Of a stretch of DNA of 53,032 bases, positions 35,959 to 45,095 are shown one piece after another (within the stretch, counting starts at the first letter, position 1; every line of letters starts with the position of its first letter). This DNA comes from Tychonema litorale BBK16 (GTDB lineage: Bacteria > Cyanobacteriota > Cyanobacteriia > Cyanobacteriales > Microcoleaceae). Below the pieces are notes generated by a model. That model was not told where the DNA came from and searched no databases. It worked only from the letters and a program-made list of their open reading frames with translations. The stretch is taken from NCBI RefSeq assembly GCF_021648855.1, contig NZ_JAKJHX010000016.1, forward strand, positions 7,209 to 60,240, in the 5' to 3' direction. The position numbers and the translations under genes are program-made.

Positions 35959-36759
35959 ATGCAGCGCGTTGCTCTGGTGATCCAATATCTCGGCACAGAC
36001 TTTCACGGTTGGCAGCGACAACCGAATCAGCGTACAGTACAAGAAGAGATTGAAACAGCAATCTCCAATGTTCTGGAGCGTCCGGTAACGCTGTACGGTG
36101 CCGGTAGGACTGATGCGGGAGTTCACGCCGCTGCTCAAGTAGCCCATTTTGATGCCCAGGGCCCAATTCCGGCTCACCGCTGGGCAAGCGTTCTCAACTC
36201 TCGACTGGCAAAAGATATTTTAATTCGAGCTTCGGCAAAGGTGGAACCTACCTGGCACGCTCGGTTCTCAGCCAGTTGGCGGCGCTATCGCTACACCCTT
36301 TATACAGACCCGATCGCAAATTTGTTTGTACGTCCTGTTGCTTGGCATTATTATCACGCACCGGTGAATGAATCAAAGATTCAGGCAGCAATGGAACCCC
36401 TAATCGGGCGTCACCATTTAGCAGCTTTCCACCGTGCCGGGTCTGCTAGGCCCCATTCTTGGGTTGATGTGCAAGCAGCAGAGTGTCACCGTTCTGGGCC
36501 TTTGATATATATCGAGGTTCAGGCGAAAGGGTTTCTTTACGGGATGATGCGCCTCCTGGTGGGGTTGCTGGTGCAGGTGGGTCGCGGGGAAAGGGCGATC
36601 GATGATTTTACAGATATTTGGGTCAACGAACGCCGAGAACTTGTAAAATATGCCGCCCCCGCTCAAGGTTTATGCCTGCTGCGAGTTGGGTATGAAGACT
36701 TTCCCTTTGCCCCAGAAGTTTGGTATGATACTCAGCCAAAATTAGTTATTGGTTATTAG
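35959..36759 (+). CDS. truA: tRNA pseudouridine synthase A
   Basis: TruA (266 residues from the ATG at 35959) isomerises uridines 38-40 in the tRNA anticodon arm. The catalytic Asp is in GAGRTDAGVHA (residues about 49-59). FHGWQRQPNQRTVQEEIE and GFLYGMMRLLVGLLVQVGRG are conserved. A 14-residue upstream extension to 35917 reads repeat-like sequence and was not used. It lies between rplQ and rplM, a common cyanobacterial order. Confidence 0.95.
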   Translation: MQRVALVIQYLGTDFHGWQRQPNQRTVQEEIETAISNVLERPVTLYGAGRTDAGVHAAAQVAHFDAQGPIPAHRWASVLNSRLAKDILIRASAKVEPTWHARFSASWRRYRYTLYTDPIANLFVRPVAWHYYHAPVNESKIQAAMEPLIGRHHLAAFHRAGSARPHSWVDVQAAECHRSGPLIYIEVQAKGFLYGMMRLLVGLLVQVGRGERAIDDFTDIWVNERRELVKYAAPAQGLCLLRVGYEDFPFAPEVWYDTQPKLVIGY

Positions 36760-36848
36760 TTATTGGTTATTAGTTATTGGCAACAATTAACAACTAACAA
36801 TTAACAAATAACAATTAACAACTGACAACTGACAATTAAGAAGAAAAA
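36760..36848. repeat. STRR spacer truA-rplM
   Basis: TTATTGG and CAACTAA/CAACTGA units occupy about 36745-36835; AAGAAGAAAAAATG precedes the rplM start. Confidence 0.65.
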
Positions 36849-37304
36849 ATGAACAAAACTTACGTCCCTACTCACGACTCCCTAGAGCATAAGTGGTACG
36901 TGGTCGATGCCGCCGACCAACGACTCGGCCGTCTGGCAACTGAAGTTGCCACGTACCTCCGGGGAAAACACAAACCGACTTACACTCCTTCTATGGATAC
37001 GGGCGATTTCGTCATTGTAATCAATGCCGAAAAAATTGCTGTTACTGGCAAAAAACGCACCCAAAAAATCTATCGTCGCCACTCTGGAAGACCAGGTGGG
37101 ATGAAAACAGAAACTTTTGCCAAATTGCAAGCACGTTTGCCAGAAAGAATTGTTGAAGAAGCGATTCGAGGAATGCTTCCTCACACTTCTTTGGGCAGAC
37201 AATTGTTTACTAAGCTGAAGGTGTACGCTGGGCCTGAGCATCCGCACGCAGCTCAAAAACCAGAAGAGTTAATTGTTCAAACAATTCCGGGAGGAAATGA
37301 GTAA
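36849..37304 (+). CDS. rplM: 50S ribosomal protein L13
   Basis: L13 (151 residues) is an early 50S assembly protein. [29 protein letters not shown] and [18 protein letters not shown] are diagnostic. Its TAA shares its last base with the rpsI ATG (TAATG), so the pair is translationally coupled, as is usual for rplM-rpsI. Confidence 0.97.
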   Translation: MNKTYVPTHDSLEHKWYVVDAADQRLGRLATEVATYLRGKHKPTYTPSMDTGDFVIVINAEKIAVTGKKRTQKIYRRHSGRPGGMKTETFAKLQARLPERIVEEAIRGMLPHTSLGRQLFTKLKVYAGPEHPHAAQKPEELIVQTIPGGNE

Positions 37305-37714
37305 TGCAAGCAACAGATACTGGCCGCGCTGTGTACTGGGGTACCGGTCGCCGCAAATGTTCAGTGGCGCGAGTCCGTTTGGTTCCCGGCACTGGTGTAT
37401 TGACTGTCAATGGTAAAGAAGGGGATTTGTACCTGCAATTCAACCCAACTTATTTGGCTCTGGCTAAGGCTCCTTTGGAAACTTTGGGTCTGGAAAATGA
37501 GTATGATATTTTGGTGAAAGTTGAAGGCGGCGGTTTGACAGGTCAAGCTGATTCAATTCGCTTGGGTGTTGCTAGAGCACTTTGCCAATTAGACCCAGAC
37601 AACCGCAAACCTCTCAAAATTGAGGGCTATTTGACTCGTGACCCACGGGCAAAAGAGCGGAAAAAGTATGGTTTGCGGAAGGCTCGGAAGGCTCCTCAAT
37701 ACTCGAAACGGTAA
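37304..37714 (+). CDS. rpsI: 30S ribosomal protein S9
   Basis: S9 (136 residues) reaches the P site with its basic C-terminal tail. [44 protein letters not shown] and the end [14 protein letters not shown] are typical. The tail with terminal S-K-R is intact. Confidence 0.97.
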   Translation: MQATDTGRAVYWGTGRRKCSVARVRLVPGTGVLTVNGKEGDLYLQFNPTYLALAKAPLETLGLENEYDILVKVEGGGLTGQADSIRLGVARALCQLDPDNRKPLKIEGYLTRDPRAKERKKYGLRKARKAPQYSKR

Positions 37715-37919
37715 TCGATCAGAGAAGGAAGAAGGAAGAAGGAAGAAGGAAGAAGGAAAAATTATCCAGATTCCATCCTTCTTTTTTTCAATCTCTATTT
37801 CTGATTCCTGATTCGGGCTTTCACAGCCAATGATCGCGGAAAATTGCTGCTGTTGTTGGTGTACAAGTCCGATGAGGGCTAAAATGGTTGTAAAGTCAAA
37901 AATTTAGAGAGTAAAAAAA
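37715..37919. repeat. GAAGGAA repeat spacer rpsI-rpmE
   Basis: A tandem AGAAGGAAGAAGG array at 37721-37758 is followed by non-repetitive sequence that should carry the rpmE translation signals (AGAGAGTAAAAAAAATGG). Confidence 0.6.
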
Positions 37920-38216
37920 ATGGCGAAAGCTGGTATTCATCCTGAGTGGTATCCCGAATCTCAGGTTTTTTGCAACGGGGAACACGTCATGACTGTTGGT
38001 TCGACTAGAGCCAAACTGCAAGTTGATGTTTGGTCTGGGAATCATCCTTTTTATACTGGCACTCAGAAGATTATTGATACTGAAGGTCGTGTGGAACGCT
38101 TTATGCGGAAATATGGCATGACAGATGTAGAAATGCCGACAGCAGATGCGAATTCTGGGCCGATCAAAATGGAAGTAACCAAATCAGATGCTTCCAAAGG
38201 CAAAAAGAAGAAGTAG
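37920..38216 (+). CDS. rpmE: 50S ribosomal protein L31
   Basis: L31 (98 residues) bridges the subunits at the central protuberance. GIHPEWYPESQVFCNGEHVMTVGSTR, VDVWSGNHPFYTGTQKIID and GRVERFMRKYGM match bacterial L31. Zinc-ribbon cysteines are absent, as in other cyanobacterial L31. The Lys-rich tail (ASKGKKKK) makes it about 15-20 residues longer than usual. Confidence 0.92.
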   Translation: MAKAGIHPEWYPESQVFCNGEHVMTVGSTRAKLQVDVWSGNHPFYTGTQKIIDTEGRVERFMRKYGMTDVEMPTADANSGPIKMEVTKSDASKGKKKK

Positions 38217-38446
38217 CCGGATTGTCATTTGTCCGCAGTTTGTTGGGAGTAGTTTTTTCTACCGATAACTTACCGCCTTCGGATTTTAGATTTTAGATTG
38301 AAGAGTTGCTCTTTGGTAGTTGAGTGCGATCGAGTAGAGTTTGATCGAGATTCTATCCCAACTGCTATTCAATTCTAAAATCTAAAATCTAAAGTCTAAA
38401 ATCTAAAATCTAAAATCTAAAATCGATTGACGGAGGACATTTGACA
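38217..38446. repeat. AAAATCT repeat spacer rpmE-prfA
   Basis: A tandem TAAAATC array at about 38373-38424 (six units), preceded by one opposite-sense copy (GATTTTAGATTTTAG, 38282-38297). GGAGG at 38432-38436 is the prfA ribosome-binding site. Confidence 0.7.
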
Positions 38447-39544
38447 ATGGCTGAATCTTATTTGCTGGATAAATTGAAGTCGGTGGAGCAAACTTTTCAT
38501 GAGTTGACTCGCCGCATGGCTGACCCGGATGTGGCTAGGGATAATTATGAGTTTCAGCGGGTAGCAAAAGCTCGATCGTCCTTGGAGGAAGTGGTCGATA
38601 CTTTTGAGCTGTGGAAAATAACTCAGGATGATTTGGTGGGTGCGCGACAGGTTCTCAAGGAAGCTGCGAGCGATCGCGAAATGCACCAAATGGCTGCGCT
38701 GGAAGTTGAGGAACTTGAGTCGAAATCGGAACATTTCGAGAGTCGTTTGAAGGTTTTGTTACTGCCTCGCGATCCGAATGATGATAAGAATATTATGTTG
38801 GAAATTCGGGCGGGTACTGGCGGAGATGAGGCTAGTATTTGGGCTGGAGATTTGCTCAGGTTGTATTCTCGTTACGCTCAAACTCAAGGCTGGATGGTGA
38901 AGTTGATGAGTGAGTCGCTGGCGGACATGGGCGGGTTTAAGGAAGTAATTCTGGAAGTGACGGGCGATAGTGTTTATAGCAAGCTGAAGTTTGAGGCTGG
39001 GGTACACCGGGTGCAGCGGGTGCCGATGACTGAGGCTAGTGGCCGGGTTCACACTTCGACGGCGACGGTGGCGGTGATGCCGGAGGTTGATGATGTGGAG
39101 ATTCACATCGATCCGAAGGATATTCAGATGAGTACGGCTCGATCGGGCGGTGCTGGCGGCCAAAACGTGAACAAGGTGGAAACTGCTGCGGATTTGTTTC
39201 ACAAGCCGACTGGAATTCGGATTTTCTGTACTGAGGAGCGGAGTCAGTTGCAGAATAAGGAGCGGGCGATGCAGATTTTGCGGGCTAAGCTTTATGACAT
39301 TAAGTTGCGGGAGCAGCAGGATGAGGTGAAGTCGCGGCGAATTGCCCAGGTTGGTACTGGTTCGCGATCGGAAAAAATTCGCACGTACAACTATAAGGAT
39401 AATCGGGCTACCGACCACCGTTTGGGGGAGAATTTTTCGCTCAATAGTGTTTTGGAAGGGGATATTGAGGAGATTATTCAGACTTGCATTTCTCAGGATC
39501 AGCAGGATCGTTTGGCTGAGTTGGCTGCTTCTACTTCTAATTGA
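38447..39544 (+). CDS. prfA: Peptide chain release factor 1
   Basis: RF1 (365 residues) reads UAA and UAG stop codons. The peptidyl-transferase GGQ motif is in [15 protein letters not shown], and the anticodon-like P-x-T is in HKPTGI (hydrophobic contexts are intact). The ATG at 38447 is preferred over an upstream TTG because it is 10 bases after GGAGG. The gene lies at the end of the ribosomal block. Confidence 0.96.
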   Translation: MAESYLLDKLKSVEQTFHELTRRMADPDVARDNYEFQRVAKARSSLEEVVDTFELWKITQDDLVGARQVLKEAASDREMHQMAALEVEELESKSEHFESRLKVLLLPRDPNDDKNIMLEIRAGTGGDEASIWAGDLLRLYSRYAQTQGWMVKLMSESLADMGGFKEVILEVTGDSVYSKLKFEAGVHRVQRVPMTEASGRVHTSTATVAVMPEVDDVEIHIDPKDIQMSTARSGGAGGQNVNKVETAADLFHKPTGIRIFCTEERSQLQNKERAMQILRAKLYDIKLREQQDEVKSRRIAQVGTGSRSEKIRTYNYKDNRATDHRLGENFSLNSVLEGDIEEIIQTCISQDQQDRLAELAASTSN

Positions 39545-39559
39545 TGGGTTGATTGGGAA

Positions 39560-39997
39560 CTAGGCACATTTTTGGGTGTGCCTTTGTTCTCTGATCACTT
39601 GACGGATGTGGTTGAGGAGGGCGTCCCAAATTGCATCGCCGATCGCGACTGGATACTTGAAATGTTCGAGGTCGTACTGTACGATGATTTCTAGGGGTGC
39701 TAAGGTTTGCTGGTTTCGACAACTGGCAATTGTGGCGATCGTCTCTTGTTCCCATCTGGCAAATAGTCTGTAGCTGAAAAAGGAACTGCATTTTTGTCCT
39801 TTTTTGTTCAGGTAAACAACTATTACTTGATGCTGTTTGGGGTAAACTTTGACTATCCGGTTTACGGGCATTCTCAGAGCTTCGGCTGCTTCTATTTTGG
39901 AGATTTGCCAGCGCTGGGGTTTTAGCCAACCGGAGGCTGTAAGGCTTTGACGGGTGCGGCTGGGCTTGTGAGTTTTTAGATTGCGTCTCTTGTTCAT
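39560..39997 (-). CDS. Conserved hypothetical protein (basic, 145 aa)
   Basis: The product is basic at the N terminus (NKRRNLKTHKPSRTRQSLTASGW), then mixed alpha/beta (KYPVAIGDAIWDALLNHI near the end). A segment ILKVYPKQHQVIVVYLNKKGQKCSSFFSYRLF-type sequence reads VNRIVKVYPKQHQVIVVYLN. I do not recognise the family. It is convergent with prfA, with 15 bp between the two stops, so there is no room for a terminator. Confidence 0.6.
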   Translation of the reverse strand: MNKRRNLKTHKPSRTRQSLTASGWLKPQRWQISKIEAAEALRMPVNRIVKVYPKQHQVIVVYLNKKGQKCSSFFSYRLFARWEQETIATIASCRNQQTLAPLEIIVQYDLEHFKYPVAIGDAIWDALLNHIRQVIREQRHTQKCA

Positions 39998-40224
39998 TTT
40001 TACTTTCCCTGATGTCTGTCTTCGGTTTCAAAGTTCGATCGGGCTGTTCCCTTATGTTGGGTTCCTAGCTCAGAACCATTTGTTTAGCGACCCCTTCGGC
40101 GTATCAACACTTAGGTTGTAATTATTAGTTTACTTGCAATGCGCCCCTGTGTCAAGTGTAATTATGAATTGCAAGTGGAAAATTTGGGAGTTGGGAAGTA
40201 AACTGAGTTATGTGGGATTAAGTA

Positions 40225-40590
40225 GTGACGGCAGTTGTGAACGCAGAAGCTAAGAGAAAATTGATCGAGATTGTCAAACTAGCTCGCGGTTCCATGAGTC
40301 AGCGGGGATTCGGCAAGCTTCTGGGTGTCTCTGCGACTGCGGTTCAGTTGTGGGAAAAAGGTCAGAGCATCCCAGATACAGAAAATTTGGCTCAGATTGC
40401 TGTGAGGGCCGGGTTTACACTTGAAGAGCTGCTCGCTCATCTCGAAGGCAAGCCCATGCGTGAACCGGTAGATACTAACGAGCTGCTGAAAAAAATTCAA
40501 TGTATACCAATTAGTGAGTTAGCCGTGGTTGGTAGAGCCGTGATGGATAGACTCGCGGCGGCGGCTGAGTCGTCTGGGAAATATAGTTGA
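40225..40590 (+). CDS. XRE-type helix-turn-helix regulator, copy 1
   Basis: The 121-residue product has an N-terminal Cro/CI-like fold: MSQRGFGKLLGVSATAVQLW holds the helix-turn-helix (residues about 24-43), followed by EKGQSIPDTENLAQIAVRAGF. A C-terminal helical segment (NELLKKIQCIPISELAVVGRAVMDRLA) may dimerise. It starts at GTG 40225. The gene begins a tandem series of three copies with conserved flanks; the targets are unknown. Confidence 0.8.
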   Translation: MTAVVNAEAKRKLIEIVKLARGSMSQRGFGKLLGVSATAVQLWEKGQSIPDTENLAQIAVRAGFTLEELLAHLEGKPMREPVDTNELLKKIQCIPISELAVVGRAVMDRLAAAAESSGKYS

Positions 40591-40641
40591 TTTATGAGTT
40601 CGTAAGTAGACTGGTAGATACGATCGCATAGCTTTTAAGTT

Positions 40642-40989
40642 GTGAACATCCAAAATAGACAAAAACTTAGTGAAATTATCAAAACGGCGCGCGGAACAAT
40701 GAGTCAGCGAGCGTTTGGTAAGCTTTTAGGCGTTTCTGCGACTGCTGTTCAGCTTTGGGAAAGGGGCGATACGGTTCCAGAGACGGAAAACTTGGGTAAG
40801 CTCGCAGCGAGAGCAGGCTATACTCTGGAAGAGTTTCTCAGCATTTTGGATGGCAATCCAGTCTCGCAACCTTCAGAAATTAACGATATTCTCAAAAAAA
40901 TTCAGTTTTTGCCTCTGAGTCAGGTGGCGCTAATTGCTAAAGCTGTAGCGGATAGATTCGCTGCGTCGGCTGAGGCTGCTGGAGAATGA
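40642..40989 (+). CDS. XRE-type helix-turn-helix regulator, copy 2
   Basis: The 115-residue product is a paralogue of the gene at 40225: SEIIKTARGTMSQRAFGKLLGVSATAVQLWERGDTVPETENLGKLAARAGY, then a matching C-terminal helix (INDILKKIQFLPLSQVALIAKAVADRFA). It starts at GTG 40642. The intergenic sequence CGATCGCATAGCTTTTAAGTTGTGAAC recurs, with changes, after copy 3, so the repeat includes the flanks. Confidence 0.8.
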   Translation: MNIQNRQKLSEIIKTARGTMSQRAFGKLLGVSATAVQLWERGDTVPETENLGKLAARAGYTLEEFLSILDGNPVSQPSEINDILKKIQFLPLSQVALIAKAVADRFAASAEAAGE

Positions 40990-41033
40990 ATATGAGGCAA
41001 ATTTATCTGTAAACTAGGAGTTGTGGTTATCTC

Positions 41034-41180
41034 GTGGCTGATACCGTGGACGCAGAAGCTAAGAAAAAACTGAGTGAGGTTGTTAAATTAGCGCGGGGCT
41101 CGATGAGTCAGACTGCTTTTGGCAAGCTGTTGGGAGTTTCTGCTGCTTCTGTCTTGTATTGGGAAGTATGGTTGATGTAG
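41034..41180 (+). pseudogene. XRE-type regulator, copy 3, truncated
   Basis: From GTG 41034 the frame gives 48 residues (ADTVDAEAKKKLSEVVKLA, then RGSMSQTAFGKLLGVSAASV, YWEVWLM) and stops at TAG 41178. The helix-turn-helix is present but the wing and the whole C-terminal helix of copies 1-2 are missing. The ACGATCGCATAGC flank still follows, so an internal deletion is likely. Confidence 0.75.
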
Positions 41181-41322
41181 ATAGACCAGTTTACTTGTAG
41201 GTACGATCGCATAGCTCTTAACTTTATTTCCCTATAAAAAAGTGGTGGAACTAATGCCCGATGCCCATCTCCCCACAACTTGAGTTATCATACAAACACA
41301 ATGTAAAGAAATGTAAAGGAAT

Positions 41323-42030
41323 ATGCAGAACAAAGTTGTCGTTATCGTGGGTGCGACTGGTGGGATCGGTTCAGCGGTGGCTCGCAAACTAGCAGATGCG
41401 GGTGCAAACCTAGTGCTTGCAGCTAGAGACAGCAGTCGTTTAGACGCTTTAGCCAGCCAATTGCCGACAACCGACATACTCGCAGTGCCTACAGATATTA
41501 CCCAGTTGCCACAAGTCGAAACGCTGATGCAGAAAGCTCTGGAGCATTTCGGACAAGTTGATGTGTTGATAAATGCTGCCGGCGCCGGTATTCTCAAGCA
41601 GTGGAACAAGCTAGAACCCGCTGATTTAGATGCGATGCTTGACTTGAATTTGAAAGGCAGTTTTTACACATCTCAAGCAGCAGCTAATGTGATGAAAGAC
41701 CGCAAATCTGGTCACATTTGCAATGTCATCGGCATTTTAGGCAAGCATTCGATGGCGATGGGGACAGCTTATTGTGCTTCAAAGTTTGGCGTGGTTGGTT
41801 TCAGCAAGTGCATGGCAGATGAGTTGCGCCGCTACGGTGTTAAGTTTACACTATTCTACTTTGGTGGGGTCGATTCTCCGTTTTGGGATAATGTGAGTTT
41901 GAAGGTAGATAGGTCAAAAATGTTGAGTACAGAAACTGCTGCCAATGCAATTATGTTTGCTCTTTCTGCTGATCCGCAAGCTGTGCCAATGGAGATTAAT
42001 ATTCAGCCCGAAAGTCATTTGTTTTTTTAG
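41323..42030 (+). CDS. Short-chain dehydrogenase/reductase
   Basis: The 235-residue product has an SDR Rossmann fold: coenzyme motif GATGGIG (10-16), NAAGAG (84-89) and the catalytic Y150-x3-K154 (YCASKFG). The catalytic serine position, about 13 residues before Tyr, reads V-I-G (residues 135-137) instead of S-S, so either Ser143 substitutes or activity is altered. Substrate unknown. It is transcribed toward the dioxygenase gene but separated by 171 bp. Confidence 0.85.
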   Translation: MQNKVVVIVGATGGIGSAVARKLADAGANLVLAARDSSRLDALASQLPTTDILAVPTDITQLPQVETLMQKALEHFGQVDVLINAAGAGILKQWNKLEPADLDAMLDLNLKGSFYTSQAAANVMKDRKSGHICNVIGILGKHSMAMGTAYCASKFGVVGFSKCMADELRRYGVKFTLFYFGGVDSPFWDNVSLKVDRSKMLSTETAANAIMFALSADPQAVPMEINIQPESHLFF

Positions 42031-42201
42031 CAGCAAAATTCAGTCTTCAGGATGACATCATCTCTGCTATTTTTAGACTATTATTAGTTGCGCTGATAAA
42101 AAACACATGAAAATTATCCAGTCCTCACTCCATTCCTTGCTGTTGTGCGTCGCAACTCTGCTAAGCTCCGACTTTTCACTTGCCATTTTCAGTTATTGAT
42201 T

Positions 42202-43278
42202 ATGGAGTTTGATCGCATTCACTTCTATACTCAAGATGCAGCAGCATTGCGGGACTGGTTTGTCACCAAATTAGGCTTTCAAGCAACAGCAGAGTATCCA
42301 AATAGTCACACTCACACTGAAGTTGTGAACAGTGGCAATATCTGTTTTGTTTTGTCTTCCCCCGTGACACCCGCGAGTCCCGTCGCTAGTTGGTTAAAAT
42401 TGCATCCTCCTGGTATTGCCGATGTCGGTTTCCGGGTAAAAAATATTGAATTAGCAATGGCTAGAGCAGCCACCCAGGGCGCTAAAGTTCTCCAACCGAT
42501 TCAAGAAGGTCTGAAGGTCGGAGGCTGTTTTAAGTGGGCAAAAATTGCTGGATGGGGAGATTTGAGCCACACATTAATTGAAGGAATTTTCGAGAATCCA
42601 CTGCCACCAAATTCTCTGAATCTGCCACTGTTCACCAAGATTGACCACATGGTATTAAATGTGGAAACGGGTGATTTGTCTACTGCTGTTGATTGGTATC
42701 AAAGGGTTTTAGGTTTCCAGACTGAGCAAAATTTTGATATTCAGACTGAAAAATCGGCTTTGCGAAGCCGAGTTATGGTTCATGCTGAAGGTGGAGTCCA
42801 ACTGCCGGTGAATGAATCGGCATCAGCTAATTCTCAAATTCAAGAATTTTTGGATGCAAATCGGGGGCCGGGAATTCAGCATATGGCTTTGCAAACCGAT
42901 CGCATTGTGGGGGTTGTTACTGATTTGCGATCGCGCGGTTTGCCTTTTCTGCCAGTTCCCTGGACTTATTATACCGAATTACAACAACATCAAAACTATG
43001 TCCCGACAGATTGGCAAGAAATTGTAGCCTGTCAAGTTTTAGCAGATTGGCAAGAAGATACTCCCGCAGCGATGTTGTTGCAGATTTTCACGCAGCCAAT
43101 TTTTGCCGAACCGACTTTCTTTTTTGAAATCATCGAACGCCGAGTTGCTTTAGTTAACGATCAAAAAGTGCAAGCTGGAGGTTTTGGGGCGGGGAATTTT
43201 CGGGCTTTGTTTGAGGCGATTGAACGGGAACAAATGAAGAGGGGAAGTTTGAGCGATGATAACGATTTTAGATTTTAG
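42202..43278 (+). CDS. hppD: 4-hydroxyphenylpyruvate dioxygenase
   Basis: The enzyme (358 residues from ATG 42202) converts 4-hydroxyphenylpyruvate to homogentisate for tocopherol synthesis in cyanobacteria. Two VOC domains are visible: the first at 1-135, the second at 145-350. Fe(II) ligands fit H149 (KIDHMVLNV), H227 (IQHMAL) and E309 (FFFEIIER). The frame continues 19 codons upstream to 42145, but those residues lack family similarity and the inner ATG is preferred. A TAGATTTT repeat tract closes the gene. Confidence 0.9.
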   Translation: MEFDRIHFYTQDAAALRDWFVTKLGFQATAEYPNSHTHTEVVNSGNICFVLSSPVTPASPVASWLKLHPPGIADVGFRVKNIELAMARAATQGAKVLQPIQEGLKVGGCFKWAKIAGWGDLSHTLIEGIFENPLPPNSLNLPLFTKIDHMVLNVETGDLSTAVDWYQRVLGFQTEQNFDIQTEKSALRSRVMVHAEGGVQLPVNESASANSQIQEFLDANRGPGIQHMALQTDRIVGVVTDLRSRGLPFLPVPWTYYTELQQHQNYVPTDWQEIVACQVLADWQEDTPAAMLLQIFTQPIFAEPTFFFEIIERRVALVNDQKVQAGGFGAGNFRALFEAIEREQMKRGSLSDDNDFRF

Positions 43279-43314
43279 ATTTTGGATTTTGGATTGGAGA
43301 ATTACAGTTAATAG

Positions 43315-43845
43315 TTAACTAAGGAACGATACTGTGATGTCTGTCCACCCGTAGGCAATTTCCTTCACTACAACTCCTGCTCTGTTTGTTTGGTGTTCGT
43401 CAACTTTTTTACCTCCCAAAATTTCATAAAATCTACAGGCTGAATTATCTCCCAAAACCCAAACCAGCATCGAATTTAAGTTTAATTTAGCCAGTTTTGC
43501 TGCAACTGTTACCACGAGTTTTCGTCCGATTCCTTGATGCTGATATTCCTGTAAAATATAGATGGCAAATAATTCTCCTTTATAAATATATTTGTTAGTT
43601 CGTTCGTAACCGCCCGTAGCAAAGCCAACAATTTGTCCTGTTTGATTCTCAGCAACACACACAAAATCTTGATTTTTTTCTGCGTTTACGAGGATTTCTC
43701 GCCAATTGCTTTCTCGCTTTTCGTAGGATAGTTGTGCGAGGTAATCTGCTGGTACGATTTTCTGGTAAGCTGTGCGCCAAGTGTCTATGTTAACTCGTGC
43801 GATCGCAGGTGCATCAGCAATTTTAGCTTGTCTCACAATTATCAT
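43315..43845 (-). CDS. GNAT-family N-acetyltransferase
   Basis: The 176-residue product from ATG 43845 (AAAGGAGC site upstream) shows the GNAT pattern: IIVRQAKIADAPAIARVNIDTWRTAY, then GELFAIYILQEYQHQGIGRKLV with the acetyl-CoA loop Q-x-x-G-I-G, and WVLGDNSACRFYEILGGKKV. It resembles cyanobacterial RimI-like small acetyltransferases; the substrate is unknown. A 39-residue upstream extension is possible but lacks a ribosome-binding site. Confidence 0.85.
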   Translation of the reverse strand: MIIVRQAKIADAPAIARVNIDTWRTAYQKIVPADYLAQLSYEKRESNWREILVNAEKNQDFVCVAENQTGQIVGFATGGYERTNKYIYKGELFAIYILQEYQHQGIGRKLVVTVAAKLAKLNLNSMLVWVLGDNSACRFYEILGGKKVDEHQTNRAGVVVKEIAYGWTDITVSFLS

Positions 43846-44355
43846 CAAAAAATGCTCCTTTCCGAGGCTGAAGGGATTTTTTAGAGCCTCAACAGGCTGA
43901 CTAACGAGGGTTTGCTGAATAATCGATCGCAAACCAATAACAGGAGCGATCGATATATTCAAGCTTGGTTAAATATAAGTTTTTTCTGTATCGATTCCAC
44001 CCAATTATAATTGGAGATTATCTTCAACCCAAAAACAGGTGTTCTTTTTGCAAATAGACATAAAAACATACACAAAACCGGGCAAGCTCAGCTTTTTTGT
44101 ACACGATCGCAGGTGGTGATGCACGGGTTTTGATCTATTTTACCTGTTTATTTTGCACTTTACTCTCGATCGCGCGATTTCTTAACCTTTCGCTACCTCA
44201 AGTGCGATCGATATACTCAGCAAGCCCTAACTAGCGGCGGGTTGTAAAGCAACGGCATTGCCGTTTCCCTGCGCCATGCCAAAGTAGTCGTAGCGCGGGT
44301 GAGGGTTCCCAACGATCGCGATCGATGTAATTGTAACTATTGATAAAAATAAATT
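43846..44355. other. 510-bp intergenic region
   Basis: No gene was seen. It holds a few HIP1-like GCGATCG words and a small palindrome AACGGCA/TGCCGTT (44251-44265) similar to dispersed cyanobacterial repeats. It probably contains the GNAT promoter. Confidence 0.5.
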
Positions 44356-45066
44356 CTAAGGTCCATTTTGTAACTTTCTTACTTCTTTGTGTACACTGAG
44401 CCCAATCTCCAAAGCCTCATTCAATAATCGCCCATATTCAGTTGCCCGATCGCTTACATCCATCGCCATTAAAGCAGCCAAATTACTTTCAATATTAGCA
44501 AATAATTCATAACGGCGACCAATAAACTCATGATTTTCTCTGAGAATTCTTTCTGTTTTTAAAGCACAAACTAAACTTTCCCTAGTAACGTTTAATGCTT
44601 CAATTGCATCCTCTCGATTCATCAAATTTGCTTGAAGATTGCCAACGGCTATTAATCGATCGATAATATCGAGAGCCTTAATCACCTCATGATACTTGTC
44701 AACTTCATCCAGCAAACCAGCCAAGATTGCTAGAGGCTTAGCCTTTACCCATCTATATAAATTCCAAGCTACAGCAATAGCTACGGACAAACCCAAAGTT
44801 AGTTGTAAAACCCAAACAAATATCTGAGCATCGCTGAAGGAACCAACTTTATGTTGATTAGCGAGTAAAGCAACGGGTAGGGAAATGACTAGGGTAACAC
44901 AAAATATCAGCAACTCATTTAACAGGATAGAAAATAACTTTTTGCTGTCTCGGAAAGCGCCATGTCTGTAAAAGAGGCCTGCAAAACCGTCACCCAAAGC
45001 TATCCCACTGAGTTCCTCTAAATCGGTTTGAGGAATTAGTAATTCGTCTAAGTCCGCTTGTATCAC
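44356..45066 (-). CDS. Two-helix membrane protein with helical cytoplasmic tail
   Basis: The 236-residue product has about 50 N-terminal residues including LFYRHGAFRDSKKL, two membrane helices (about 49-69 and 86-105) separated by a short loop, and then a 130-residue helical tail rich in Glu, Leu and Arg (LLDEVDKYHEVIKALDIIDRL, RESLVCALKTERILRENHEF). No family is recognised. It lies 29 bp downstream of the gene at 45096-45773, so both probably form one operon and may act in one complex. Confidence 0.65.
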   Translation of the reverse strand: MIQADLDELLIPQTDLEELSGIALGDGFAGLFYRHGAFRDSKKLFSILLNELLIFCVTLVISLPVALLANQHKVGSFSDAQIFVWVLQLTLGLSVAIAVAWNLYRWVKAKPLAILAGLLDEVDKYHEVIKALDIIDRLIAVGNLQANLMNREDAIEALNVTRESLVCALKTERILRENHEFIGRRYELFANIESNLAALMAMDVSDRATEYGRLLNEALEIGLSVHKEVRKLQNGP

Positions 45067-45095
45067 GATTTCAAATCTCCTTAATTCAGCATTAA

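Noticed and set aside
38759..39418. 219-codon minus-strand open frame
   Set aside because: It is antisense to prfA, has an unusual His/Arg/Leu composition and no recognisable domain.
39537..40031. 164-codon minus-strand frame overlapping 39560-39997
   Set aside because: It is rich in Ser, Gln and Pro with no hydrophobic core; the alternative frame gives a more protein-like product.
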